64,000 nucleotides of DNA from the NCBI RefSeq assembly GCF_000284375.1, contig NC_017249.1:5806001-5870000 (forward strand). The letters run 5' to 3'. A program made the position numbers and the translations under genes. Below the pieces are notes generated by a model. It did not search any database, was not told the origin of the DNA, and worked only from the letters and a program-made list of their open reading frames with translations. Positions 16,690 to 27,016 of the stretch are shown one piece after another (within the stretch, counting starts at the first letter, position 1; each line of letters starts with the position of its first letter). The stretch is from Bradyrhizobium japonicum USDA 6. GTDB lineage: Bacteria > Pseudomonadota > Alphaproteobacteria > Rhizobiales > Xanthobacteraceae.

Positions 16690-17427
16690 GTGGAGAGCAC
16701 CTTGGCCTTTCTCTTCGTCCTCATCGTCGGCCTGATCGCCGGCACCGTCTCAGGCATCGTCGGCACGGGGTCGTCGATCATGCTGATGCCGGTGCTGGTT
16801 TATGCCTATGGGCCGAAGGAAGCCGTGCCGATCATGGCGGTCGCCTCGGTGATGGCGAATTTCTCGCGGATCCTGGCCTGGTGGCGCGAGGTCGACTGGC
16901 GGGCCTGCGTGGCTTATTCGGTGACCGGCATTCCGGCCGCCGCGCTGGGCGCACGCACGCTGCTTGCGCTCCCCTCGCACGCCGTCGATCTCGCCATCGG
17001 CATCTTCCTGATCGCGATGGTGCCGGTGCGGCACTGGCTGGCGCGGCACGATCTCAAGGCCAATCTCTGGCACCTCGCGATCGGCGGCGCCGTCATCGGC
17101 TATCTCACCGGCATCGTGGTCTCGACCGGTCCGCTCAGCGTGCCGCTGTTCCTGTTTTACGGCCTGTCCAAGGGCGCCTTCCTCGCCACCGAAGCGGCCT
17201 CCTCACTCGGCCTCTACTTCGCGAAGTCCGTAACTTTCGAACGTTTCGGGGCGCTGACGCAGGATGTCTTCATCAAGGGCCTGATTGCGGGCTCCTCGCT
17301 GATGTCGGGCGCCTTCATCGCAAAACGCTTCGTGCTGCATCTCAAGCCGGAGATGTTCCGCCTGGTGATGGACGCGATCATGATCGCTGCGGGCCTCTCC
17401 ATGCTCTGGAACGCAACGCAGTCGTAA
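16690..17427 (+). CDS. TauE/SafE family membrane permease
   Basis: A 245-residue protein with about eight hydrophobic segments and the family repeats AGTVSGIVGTGSSIMLMPVL near the start and IGYLTGIVVSTGPLSVPLFL in the middle. Members export sulfite or sulfoacetate or import other organic anions; the substrate is not predictable here. The start is GTG at 16690; a TTG four codons later is an alternative. The gene converges on the GGDEF-EAL gene with six bases between stops. Confidence 0.85.
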   Translation: MESTLAFLFVLIVGLIAGTVSGIVGTGSSIMLMPVLVYAYGPKEAVPIMAVASVMANFSRILAWWREVDWRACVAYSVTGIPAAALGARTLLALPSHAVDLAIGIFLIAMVPVRHWLARHDLKANLWHLAIGGAVIGYLTGIVVSTGPLSVPLFLFYGLSKGAFLATEAASSLGLYFAKSVTFERFGALTQDVFIKGLIAGSSLMSGAFIAKRFVLHLKPEMFRLVMDAIMIAAGLSMLWNATQS

Positions 17428-17433
17428 TCGCGC

Positions 17434-19512
17434 TCAGGCGGCGAATTCGGGCGCGATCGACGGGCTGTCGGCGAGCCCGCGGCTCGTCTCCGTGGGCACC
17501 GCCTGCTTTTCGAGCCATTGCAGCACGGCATCGAGCGGCTGCGGCCGATGGTAGTGATAACCCTGCCCGAGCATCACGCCCATCTCGCGCATGGCGTCAG
17601 CCTGCTCGGGCCGCTCGATGCCTTCCGCGACGAGCGTCAGCCCCAGCGTGCCGGCGAGCGAGGCGATGACGCCGACGATCGCCTTGTCTTCCGCGCTGTC
17701 GGGGATCTCGCTGATGAAGGCCTTGTCGATCTTGACCTTGTCGAGCGGGAACCGCCGGAGATGTGCGAGCGAGCTGTAGCCCGTGCCGAAATCGTCGAGC
17801 GCGATGGTCGCGCCCAGGCGCCGCAGGCGGTGCAGCGTCTCGGAGGCGCTGGCGATGTTGTTGATCAGCGAGCCCTCGGTGATCTCGAGCTCCAGCGACG
17901 ATGCCGCGACGTCGAAACGCGCGCAGGTTGCGCGCAGCTCTGCAGCGAGCGAATGGTCGGCAAGCTCGGACGGCGGCAGATTGATCGCGATCCGGATCTG
18001 CGGCCTGCCGGCGGACGCCAGTCGCTGCAGTGCGCGACAGGCATCGGTCAGCACGTAGCGCGTCAGCCGCGCATTGTTGCCGCTGCGCTCGATCAGCGGC
18101 AGGAATTCGCCGGGGCCGATCAAGCCAAGCTCGGGATGCCGCCAGCGGATCAGCGCCTCAAGGCCGACAACGGCCTGGCTCTCGAGGTCTACCTGGCTCT
18201 GATACCAGACCTCGAACTGCCCCTCGGCGAAGGCTGCGGGGATGGCGAGCTCGAGATCCCGGCGGCGGCGATAGTCGCGCTGAAGCGCTTCGTCGAGCAC
18301 TGCGACCGTGCCGGGCGCCTTGCTCTTGGCATGGTAGAGCGCGATGTCGGCGAGCGCCGGCAAATGCGACAGCTCGGGATCGCCGGCGCGGCGCACGGCA
18401 AGGCCGATGCTGGCGCGCGGCACGACCTGTTTGTCGTGCAGCCGGATCGGCTCGGAAATCGCATCGAGCAGCTGGCGCGCGAACGCCTGGGCGGTCGCTT
18501 CATTGCTGACCTCGGGGCGGATGACGACGAACTCGTCGCCGCCGAGCCGGGCGACCCAATCCTGCGGTTCGACCGCATCACGCAGGCGCTCGGAGATGTG
18601 CACCAGGAACTTGTCGCCGGCATCATGGCCGAAGGTGTCGTTGATGCCCTTGAAGTCGTCGAGATCGATGAAGCAGAAGGCGATCAGCGAGTCCGGCGAA
18701 CCGGCATCGCCGCTCAGGGTCACCAGATGCTCGGACAGCGAGCGGCGGTTGGGCAGGCCCGTGAGCGGATCGTGCGCGGCCATGTGCCCGAGCCGGTCGA
18801 GCGCGCCCGACGTCGTGTGCTGCATGGCGTTGAAGGCGCACGCGAGCTGGCCGAATTCGTTCGTCGATTTGATGTCGGCCGGATAGGCTCGCCCGTCCTG
18901 CTTGCTGCGCTGGATCGCCGACATGATCGCGGTGAGCGGCTTGCCGATGAAGATGTTGGCCGAGATCCGCATCGCGATCAGGGTGGCAAATGTTGCGAGC
19001 AGGCCGACCACCAGCAGCAACATCAGCCGGCTGCCCGTGTCCGCGTAGACCGTCGCATAGGAATAGGCGATCGCGATACGACCGGCCTGCACGGCGATAT
19101 TGCCGTTGCTGTAGCGGATCGGCCGCGAGACTTCCGATACCGACTGGTCCGCCGGCCGCGCCACCACCCGCGCGATTGCGACGCCGGTGTCGTCATAAAC
19201 GGCCGCCGCGGCAATGGTCTCGTCGTGCATGATCTCGTTGAGCACGCTCGTGACCTGATCGTATCGCATCTTCCAGAGCGGCTCGGCGATCAGCTCGGCG
19301 CGGCTCTCGGCCGTACGGGCAATGCGCGCGTCGAGCTGCCTGATCTGCGACCAGAAGCTCGACGCCTCGACGCCGGCGGAGGCAAGCAGCTGCACCACCA
19401 GCAGCACCGGCACAGTGGCCCAGAGCATCGCGCGGACCACCGAGCGCGAGCGCGACGGCGCCGTCGCCTGCGGCGTGCGATCCGGATCGGCCATGTCATC
19501 ACCGTTTCGCAT
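17434..19512 (-). CDS. membrane-bound GGDEF-EAL cyclic-di-GMP enzyme
   Basis: A 692-residue protein. A first membrane helix (about 26-46) and a second (about 170-190, LMLLLVVGLLATFATLIAM) enclose a periplasmic sensor of ~120 residues, followed by a HAMP-like linker (IGKPLTAIMSAIQRSK). The GGDEF domain has an intact RLGGDEFVV (about 322); the RxxD inhibitory site is degenerate (EPQD). The EAL domain has GLEALIRW (about 448), DDFGTGYSS and EGIERPEQ, so both activities look possible. Its ATG overlaps the stop of the upstream binding-protein gene by one base, implying the two work together. Confidence 0.92.
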   Translation of the reverse strand: MRNGDDMADPDRTPQATAPSRSRSVVRAMLWATVPVLLVVQLLASAGVEASSFWSQIRQLDARIARTAESRAELIAEPLWKMRYDQVTSVLNEIMHDETIAAAAVYDDTGVAIARVVARPADQSVSEVSRPIRYSNGNIAVQAGRIAIAYSYATVYADTGSRLMLLLVVGLLATFATLIAMRISANIFIGKPLTAIMSAIQRSKQDGRAYPADIKSTNEFGQLACAFNAMQHTTSGALDRLGHMAAHDPLTGLPNRRSLSEHLVTLSGDAGSPDSLIAFCFIDLDDFKGINDTFGHDAGDKFLVHISERLRDAVEPQDWVARLGGDEFVVIRPEVSNEATAQAFARQLLDAISEPIRLHDKQVVPRASIGLAVRRAGDPELSHLPALADIALYHAKSKAPGTVAVLDEALQRDYRRRRDLELAIPAAFAEGQFEVWYQSQVDLESQAVVGLEALIRWRHPELGLIGPGEFLPLIERSGNNARLTRYVLTDACRALQRLASAGRPQIRIAINLPPSELADHSLAAELRATCARFDVAASSLELEITEGSLINNIASASETLHRLRRLGATIALDDFGTGYSSLAHLRRFPLDKVKIDKAFISEIPDSAEDKAIVGVIASLAGTLGLTLVAEGIERPEQADAMREMGVMLGQGYHYHRPQPLDAVLQWLEKQAVPTETSRGLADSPSIAPEFAA

Positions 19513-20681
19513 CAGTCGGCAGCGCCTTCCGGAAGCGTCAGCGAAGAGATGAGCGCATCGATGGAGAAATCGTACTGGCCGCAGCGCCCTGCCCTCGCCC
19601 TGAAGCGCGCGAAATCGATCCGATCGAAGGCGCGCGTCTTGATGAGGTCTCCGACCGAAGCGAGATTGTCGCGCGTGATCGCAGACGTCCTGGCCTCGAC
19701 GCGGGGCGATGCGGCCGCGAAGTCGCAGCCGTCGGCGTAGTCGCGCAGGAGGACGATCGACCAGCCGCCGAGCAGGAAATGCCCGCCATCGGTCATGAGC
19801 AGACGGCCCGCCTTGATCTCGCGCAGCGCATCCTCCGACCAGTTGAGGCCGACCAGCTGGATGTTCCGGCCGGGCGTGAGGCCGGCGGCGACCACCGCGC
19901 GAAGCGCGCCGAGCGCCATCGGATCGTTTCCGGCCCAGATGCCGGCAGGCCGGATATCCTTGCGCGCGGCCCAGCTCAGATAATTCCTGGTGACCTGCTC
20001 TGCCTCCGACTGGGTCCAGTTGGCGAACAGCATCCGGTCCACCACCACGTCGGGCGCGGCGTCCACCGCGAGCTTGAGACCGGCGTTGCGGGCGATCGAG
20101 GCCGGCGTGATCTCGTCGCCGCCGATGCCGAGAATGTGGATCTTGCCGTCCGGGCTCTGCCATTTCTCGGCGCGCGCCGCGCTGATCAGGGCATTGGCCA
20201 TCCTCGCGCCCGCGGTCTGGAGATCGGTCGTGATGTCGCCGAGCCAGGTCTTGAGCTTTTGCCGGGGGGGTCCGAGGCGCGCGGCGTCGTCGCCGATCAG
20301 CGTGTTCGAGAGCAGCAGCGTCTTGACCCCGGCGGCCTCGGCCGCCTCCAGGATGGGAACGGCGGCGGATTCCTCGTTCGACAGGATGAGGAAGTCCGGC
20401 TTGTCGGCGCGTGCCACCACGCCGAAGCCAAGCTCCTGCATGGTGCGGTAATTCCGCTCGCTGGTCAGCACCTCGACATGCGCGTCGAGCTTGCGGCCCG
20501 CGGCCTGCATGGTCTGCGCGACCATGTCCCAGTAGACCTCGCCGGTCTTGCCGGGATTGACGAAAACGATGTTGAGACGCCCGGCGTCGGCCGCAACGGC
20601 GCCGCCAACCGGCAGAAGAAAGCCGCAGGCCATGCCCACGGCGAGCATTATCCGCAAGACTACCGTCATTCGTTTCGCCAT
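19512..20681 (-). CDS. periplasmic sugar-binding-type protein (Peripla_BP_4-like)
   Basis: A 389-residue protein with a signal peptide (VVLRIMLAVGMACGFLLPVG). The mature part resembles ribose/galactose-class binding proteins: LNIVFVNPGKTGEVYWDMVA, DFLILSNEESAAVPILEAAE, GIGGDEITPASIARNAG, AGIWAGNDPMALGALRA. No ABC permease or ATPase is near; the partner is the GGDEF-EAL protein whose start overlaps this stop (TGATG). I infer a LuxP/LuxQ-like arrangement in which a ligand-loaded binding protein signals across the membrane to set cyclic-di-GMP. Confidence 0.85.
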   Translation of the reverse strand: MAKRMTVVLRIMLAVGMACGFLLPVGGAVAADAGRLNIVFVNPGKTGEVYWDMVAQTMQAAGRKLDAHVEVLTSERNYRTMQELGFGVVARADKPDFLILSNEESAAVPILEAAEAAGVKTLLLSNTLIGDDAARLGPPRQKLKTWLGDITTDLQTAGARMANALISAARAEKWQSPDGKIHILGIGGDEITPASIARNAGLKLAVDAAPDVVVDRMLFANWTQSEAEQVTRNYLSWAARKDIRPAGIWAGNDPMALGALRAVVAAGLTPGRNIQLVGLNWSEDALREIKAGRLLMTDGGHFLLGGWSIVLLRDYADGCDFAAASPRVEARTSAITRDNLASVGDLIKTRAFDRIDFARFRARAGRCGQYDFSIDALISSLTLPEGAAD

Positions 20682-20871
20682 CCCGTATCGGTTTCGAAAC
20701 TGGACCCGCGTCCGCTAACATTTCGCAAAGTCCGGAACGGCGCGGCGGCGTAGAGCTAACAAAGGGTGTATCGGCTGCGGCGAATTGGGCTAATGGGGGT
20801 GCTGGCAAACGCCGTCTCCACCCGTCATTCCGTGCTATCAGCAAACCTGAAACCCCCGACTCGCTGTCCCC

Positions 20872-22320
<1,449 letters not shown>

Positions 22321-22486
22321 GTGGAGGTGACGTCCTCCGCCCCCACCGCTATACAGCCGTCACAAAAGCAGCATGGGATTGCGTGGTTGCGGCCTTGCCG
22401 GGAACGCCGTCTGGCCCTCACTTAGGGCCACGGCCAAACACCGATTCGCTGAGCACCTTTGAAGTACGAGCGGACCCGACCAGCCG

Positions 22487-23116
22487 ATGCCAGTAACACT
22501 CCTAGACCTGATCCTGCTCGGTGTGATGCTGATCTCGGGCCTGCTCGCGATGGTCCGCGGCTTCATGCGTGAAATCCTGTCGATCGCGGCCTGGGGCGCG
22601 GCTGCGATCGTGACGCTGTACTCGTTCTCGAAGCTGCTGCCGACTGCAAAGACCTATTTCAACAACGACACGGTCGCGAGCGTCGTCGTGGTCGCCGGCG
22701 TGTTCGTGGGCACCCTGGTCGTGGTCTCCGTGATCACGGTCCGGATCTCCGACATGATCCTGGATTCGCGCATCGGCGCGCTGGACCGCACCCTGGGCTT
22801 CCTGTTTGGCCTCGCTCGCGGCCTTTTGATCGTCGTGGTCGCCTTCCTGTTCTTCACCTGGCTGGTGCCGGACAAGCAGCGCCCGGACTGGGTCACTGGG
22901 GCAAAGTCCCGGGTGGTGCTCCAGGGAACCGGCGATTGGCTGATGGCCCTCTTGCCTGACGACCCCGAGAACACCATCTTGAAGAGATTCAAGAAAAACA
23001 AACCAGATGATGATCAAGCTGATTCCGAGCAGCAGCCTTCGGGCAGTGGCGACGGATACAGTAAACCTGCTCGTGACAGCCTCAAGAAGCTGATCGAGAA
23101 ACCTGCGGCGCGTTGA
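22487..23116 (+). CDS. cvpA: CvpA family membrane protein
   Basis: A 209-residue protein with four predicted membrane helices. It begins VTLLDLILLGVMLISGLLAM and continues RGFMREILSIAAWGAAAIVT, the conserved CvpA start, and has the LDRTLGFLFGLARGLLIVVV block. The polar tail of ~50 residues is cytoplasmic. CvpA is needed for colicin V export and envelope homeostasis in E. coli; its gene is coupled to purF there as here (28 bases apart). The molecular activity is not known. Confidence 0.9.
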   Translation: MPVTLLDLILLGVMLISGLLAMVRGFMREILSIAAWGAAAIVTLYSFSKLLPTAKTYFNNDTVASVVVVAGVFVGTLVVVSVITVRISDMILDSRIGALDRTLGFLFGLARGLLIVVVAFLFFTWLVPDKQRPDWVTGAKSRVVLQGTGDWLMALLPDDPENTILKRFKKNKPDDDQADSEQQPSGSGDGYSKPARDSLKKLIEKPAAR

Positions 23117-23144
23117 TTAGGCCCTAAAGAGAGGCGCGGACGAG

Positions 23145-24650
23145 ATGCGACACCCTGACCAGGACGCCCAACGTGATCTCGGCCCAGCCGCGCTAGAGCT
23201 TCAGGACGACCTGGAGGGCGACACGCTCCGCGAGGAATGCGGTGTCTTTGGCATCTATGGCCACCCTGACGCCGCCGCCATCACCGCGCTCGGTCTCCAC
23301 GCCCTCCAGCATCGTGGCCAGGAGGCCGCCGGCATCGTCTCCTACGACGGCAGCCGCTTTCACTCGGAACGCCGCCTCGGCCTCGTCGGCGACACCTTCT
23401 CGCGCCGCGAGGTGATCGACCGCCTGCCCGGCAATATGGCCGTCGGCCATGTCCGCTACTCCACCACCGGCGCCACCATCCTGCGCAACGTGCAGCCGCT
23501 GTTCGCCGAGCTCAATGCCGGCGGCCTTGCGGTCGCCCACAACGGCAACCTCACCAACGGCCTGACGCTGCGCCGCGAGCTCGTGAAGAACGGCGCGATG
23601 ATGCAGTCGACCACCGACACCGAGGTGATCCTGCATCTCGTCGCACGCTCCAGGCGCAGCCGCTTCATCGAGCGCTACATCGACGCCCTGCGCGAGATCG
23701 AGGGCGCCTATGCGCTGGTTTCGTTGACCAACAAGAAGCTGGTCGGCGCGCGCGATCCGCGCGGCATCCGCCCGCTGGTGCTCGGCGAGCTCGACGGTTG
23801 CCCGATCCTGACCTCGGAGACCTGTGCGCTCGACATCATCGGCGCGCGCTTCATTCGCGACATCGAGCCCGGCGAAGTCATCGTGTTCGACGAGAACGGC
23901 CAGGACATCCACAAGCCGTTTCCGCCGATGGCGCCGCGCCCCTGCATCTTCGAGTACATCTATTTCTCCCGTCCGGACTCCATCGTTCACGGCCGCTCGG
24001 TCTACGAAGTGCGCAAGGCCTTTGGTGCGCAGCTCGCGCGCGAGAGCCATGTGCCGATCGACGTCGTCGTTCCGGTGCCGGATTCCGGCGTGCCCGCCGC
24101 GGTCGGCTACAGCCAGCATTCCGGCGTGCCGTTCGAGCTCGGCATCATCCGCAACCACTATGTCGGCCGCACCTTCATCCAGCCGACCCAGGCGATCCGC
24201 GAGTCCGGCGTGCGCATGAAGCATTCGGCCAACCGCGCCGCGATCGAAGGCAAGCGCATCATCCTGATCGACGACTCGCTGGTGCGCGGCACCACCTCGA
24301 AGAAGATCGTGCGCATGATGCGCGATGCAGGCGCCAAGGAAGTGCATTTCCGCCTCGCCTCGCCGCCAATCCTCTATCCCGATTATTACGGCATCGACCT
24401 GCCGGATCGCGGCGGTCTCCTGGCCGCGACGCATTCGCTGGAGGAGATGCGCGAGATCATCGGCGCCGACTCGCTCGCCTTCCTGTCGATCGACGGCATG
24501 TATCGCGCCATGGGCGAGCCCGGCCGCGACCCCGCCAATCCGAAATTCTCGGATCATTGCTTCACCGGGGCGTATCCGACCCACCTCACCGACCAGACCC
24601 AGACCGAGCAGCAGCCGCGGCAATTGTCCCTCCTGGCGGAGGCGAGCTGA
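23145..24650 (+). CDS. purF: amidophosphoribosyltransferase
   Basis: A 501-residue PurF that makes 5-phosphoribosylamine from PRPP and glutamine, the first committed step of purine synthesis. A propeptide of ~31 residues precedes the catalytic Cys (C32 in REECGVFGIYGH), which must be exposed by processing. The glutaminase domain has GHVRYSTTG and VAHNGNLTN; the transferase domain has the PRPP loop IILIDDSLVRGTTSKKIVRM. Length is normal for the B. subtilis-type enzyme. It follows cvpA. Confidence 0.96.
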   Translation: MRHPDQDAQRDLGPAALELQDDLEGDTLREECGVFGIYGHPDAAAITALGLHALQHRGQEAAGIVSYDGSRFHSERRLGLVGDTFSRREVIDRLPGNMAVGHVRYSTTGATILRNVQPLFAELNAGGLAVAHNGNLTNGLTLRRELVKNGAMMQSTTDTEVILHLVARSRRSRFIERYIDALREIEGAYALVSLTNKKLVGARDPRGIRPLVLGELDGCPILTSETCALDIIGARFIRDIEPGEVIVFDENGQDIHKPFPPMAPRPCIFEYIYFSRPDSIVHGRSVYEVRKAFGAQLARESHVPIDVVVPVPDSGVPAAVGYSQHSGVPFELGIIRNHYVGRTFIQPTQAIRESGVRMKHSANRAAIEGKRIILIDDSLVRGTTSKKIVRMMRDAGAKEVHFRLASPPILYPDYYGIDLPDRGGLLAATHSLEEMREIIGADSLAFLSIDGMYRAMGEPGRDPANPKFSDHCFTGAYPTHLTDQTQTEQQPRQLSLLAEAS

Positions 24651-24665
24651 CGCAAGACCGCGACG

Positions 24666-24797
24666 ATGCAGCTCGCCATCGCCATTCTCTGCGGAGGGCT
24701 TTTGGTCGGTTTCATCGTTTTCGCCTTCAGGCAGGGCATGAAGGTGCCGCCTGACAGCTCGGGGAACGGCCCGAACAATAGTACCAATATCCAGTAG
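24666..24797 (+). CDS. small membrane protein downstream of purF (43 aa)
   Basis: The frame gives MQLAIAILCGGLLVGFIVFA, a single hydrophobic helix at the very N-terminus, then FRQGMKVPPDSSGNGPNNST and a short end. It starts 15 bases after the purF stop on the same strand. The layout suggests a single-pass protein with a polar tail; the Cys at position 9 is not in a good lipobox. Third codon positions are fairly GC-rich in the first half. I recognise no family. Confidence 0.5.
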   Translation: MQLAIAILCGGLLVGFIVFAFRQGMKVPPDSSGNGPNNSTNIQ

Positions 24798-24867
24798 GGC
24801 TGCGGCGGGAGCTCGAGGGCGGAAATTCCGGGCTTGTCCCGGCCATCCACGCCTGTAAAACCCCGCC

Positions 24868-25608
24868 ATGACAAATCCCCTCGCCAACCGCATCGCTCTC
24901 GTCACCGGCGCCTCGCGCGGCATCGGCTTCGCCACGGCCAGGGCGCTGGCCAAAGCCGGCGCACATATCGTCGCTGTCGCGCGCACGCAGGGCGGGCTGG
25001 AAGAGCTTGATGACGAGATCCGGAAAGACGGCGGCAGCGCCACGCTGGTGCCGCTCAATCTCACCGATTCCGACGGCATCGCGCGGCTGGGCGCGGGCCT
25101 GCACGAACGCTATGGCAAGCTCGACATCCTCGTCGGCAATGCCGGTGTGCTCGGCCCCTCCTCGCCGGTCGGCCACATCGAACTGAAAGCTTTCACCGAC
25201 GTGATGGCGGTCAACGTCTCCGCCAACTTCCAGCTGATCCGCTGCATGGAACCGCTGCTGAAGCAGTCCGATGCCGGCCGCGCCGTGTTCATCACCTCGG
25301 GCGCCGCCAACAAGGCCACCGCTTATGTCAGCCCCTACGCCGCCTCCAAGGCCGCGCTGGAAACGCTGGCGCGCGCTTGGGCGCAGGAAACCGCGAACAC
25401 GCCCCTCCGCGTCAACCTGTTCAACCCGGGCCCGATCCGCACCCGCATGCGCGCGACCCTAATGCCGGGCGAGGATCCGGCGACGCTCGACGCACCCGAA
25501 CAGGTCGCCGAATTCATCGTGCCGATGTGCGCGCCCGGCTGGACCGAAACCGGCAAGTTCTACGACTACAAGACCCGCACCCTGATGAGCTTCCGCTCGC
25601 CGGCCTGA
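24868..25608 (+). CDS. short-chain dehydrogenase/reductase
   Basis: A 246-residue classical SDR. The nucleotide motif is ALVTGASRGIGFATARALA; NAG follows in LVGNAGVLGP; the catalytic Ser lies in FITSGAAN and Tyr-Lys in YVSPYAASKAALETL. The C-terminus has VNLFNPGPIRTRMRA. All catalytic residues are present. SDRs of this kind (YciK-like or 3-oxoacyl reductase-like) are NAD(P)H oxidoreductases; the substrate is not predictable. It seems to be transcribed alone. Confidence 0.9.
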   Translation: MTNPLANRIALVTGASRGIGFATARALAKAGAHIVAVARTQGGLEELDDEIRKDGGSATLVPLNLTDSDGIARLGAGLHERYGKLDILVGNAGVLGPSSPVGHIELKAFTDVMAVNVSANFQLIRCMEPLLKQSDAGRAVFITSGAANKATAYVSPYAASKAALETLARAWAQETANTPLRVNLFNPGPIRTRMRATLMPGEDPATLDAPEQVAEFIVPMCAPGWTETGKFYDYKTRTLMSFRSPA

Positions 25609-25686
25609 TTGACTCGCGTGCCTCCCCGCGATTGACTGCCCGCGCTCAAGCGGCAGCAAGCCGCAAGCCAAAAAAGGGAGGTTGCC

Positions 25687-26850
25687 ATGGCGCCGTGGCA
25701 TGATCGCGCAGGGCTTGGTCGTACAAGGCTCGGCCGTGCGCTCGTACGAGTCTCTCACGCCTTCTCCATCCTGATTGCAGCCATCGCGTTCGTGCTTCCA
25801 GGCACGGCGACTGCGGGCGACGTCCCGACCTTCGCGGTCGATGCCTCCTGGCCAAAACAGCTGCCGAACAACTGGATCCTCGGCCAGGTCGGCGGCATCA
25901 CCGTCGACTGGCAGGGCCATATCTGGGTGATCCATCGCCCGCGCTCGCTCACCGATGACGAGAAAGGCGCGAGCCTCAACCCGCCCCGCTCGAAGTGCTG
26001 CGTGTCGGCGCCTCCCGTGCTCGAGTTCGACACCGACGGCAATCTGCTGCGGTCGTGGGGCGGTCCGGGCGAAGGCTATGAATGGGTCGGCCGCGAGCAC
26101 GGCATCGAGGTCGACGAGCGCGGCTTCGTCTGGGTCGGCGGCAACGCCGACAACGACAACGCCATCTTGAAGTTCACGCTCGACGGCAAGTTCGTCGCCC
26201 AGATCGGCAAGATCGCGCCGAGCCTCGGCAGCAACGACATCACGCAGCTCGGCAAGCCCGCCGAAACTGCGATCGACAAGGAGGCGAACGAAATCTACGT
26301 CGCCGACGGTTACGGCAACCGCCGCGTCATCGTGTTCGATGCGACGACGCTCGCCTACAAGCGGCACTGGGGCGCCTATGGCAACAAGCCCGATGACAAC
26401 AAGCAGGCGGCGTATGATCCCAAGGCGCCCGTCTCCCAGCAATTCGGAAATCCCGTCCACTGCGTGAAGCTCGCCAATGACGGCCTCGTCTACGTCTGCG
26501 ACCGCATCAACAACCGCATCCAGGTGTTCAGGAAGGACGGCACCTTCGTGAAGGAGTTCTTCTTCGAGAAGAACACCCTTGGCAACGGCGCTGTGTGGGA
26601 TATCGCGATCTGGCCCGATCCGAAGCAGACCTATTTGCTCAGCGCCGACGGCGAGAACAACGAGATCAGGGTGATCAAGCGCGACGACGGCAGCGTCGTC
26701 GGCAGCTTCGGGCACAACGGCCGCAATGCCGGGCAATTCCACTGGGTGCATGCGATGGCGGTCGACGCCAAGGGTAACGTCTATACCGCCGAGGTCGACA
26801 CCGGAAAGCGCATCCAGAAATTCAGGCTGTCGTCGGACGCGCTCAAATAG
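25687..26850 (+). CDS. secreted NHL-repeat beta-propeller protein
   Basis: A 387-residue protein with an unusually long basic N-terminus (~20 residues) before a signal segment (FSILIAAIAFVLPGTATA). The mature part is built of NHL-type repeats: GGITVDWQGHIWVIHRP, HGIEVDERGFVWVGGNADND, YVADGYGNRRVIVFDATT, VHAMAVDAKGNVYTAEVD, as expected of a six-bladed propeller. Many are annotated as peptidyl-alpha-hydroxyglycine lyase-like, but an enzymatic role is unproven. A start further in is possible. It is followed by a hairpin. Confidence 0.8.
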   Translation: MAPWHDRAGLGRTRLGRALVRVSHAFSILIAAIAFVLPGTATAGDVPTFAVDASWPKQLPNNWILGQVGGITVDWQGHIWVIHRPRSLTDDEKGASLNPPRSKCCVSAPPVLEFDTDGNLLRSWGGPGEGYEWVGREHGIEVDERGFVWVGGNADNDNAILKFTLDGKFVAQIGKIAPSLGSNDITQLGKPAETAIDKEANEIYVADGYGNRRVIVFDATTLAYKRHWGAYGNKPDDNKQAAYDPKAPVSQQFGNPVHCVKLANDGLVYVCDRINNRIQVFRKDGTFVKEFFFEKNTLGNGAVWDIAIWPDPKQTYLLSADGENNEIRVIKRDDGSVVGSFGHNGRNAGQFHWVHAMAVDAKGNVYTAEVDTGKRIQKFRLSSDALK

Positions 26851-26883
26851 CGTCTCAACACACTTTGCCCAAAGGTTAACCGA

Positions 26884-26912
26884 CGGATGACGCTACGCCG
26901 CAGCGTCATCCG
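26884..26912 (+). terminator. hairpin terminator after the NHL-repeat gene
   Basis: CGGATGACGCT (26884-26894) and AGCGTCATCCG (26902-26912) form a perfect 11-bp stem with a seven-base loop, followed by GCTTTAG. The T-run is weak, so termination may be partial. It lies 34 bases past the stop and well before the next gene. Confidence 0.6.
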
Positions 26913-27016
26913 GCTTTAGGCGCATTGCCGCCGGCCGCGGGACACGGTAGAGCGATCAGCCGGAACAAGGCTCCGCAAGAGAGCCGTCCGCATATTGAAA
27001 ATGGAGGAGACCTTTT

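Noticed and set aside
17518..19740. A 740-codon plus-strand open frame opposite the GGDEF-EAL gene.
   Set aside because: It is the antisense of a gene with intact domains, has no domain of its own and mirrors codon periodicity of the real gene.
23193..25079. A 628-codon minus-strand open frame opposite purF and the SDR gene.
   Set aside because: Antisense to two well-supported enzymes; the translation is Arg/Asp/His-rich shadow sequence without motifs.
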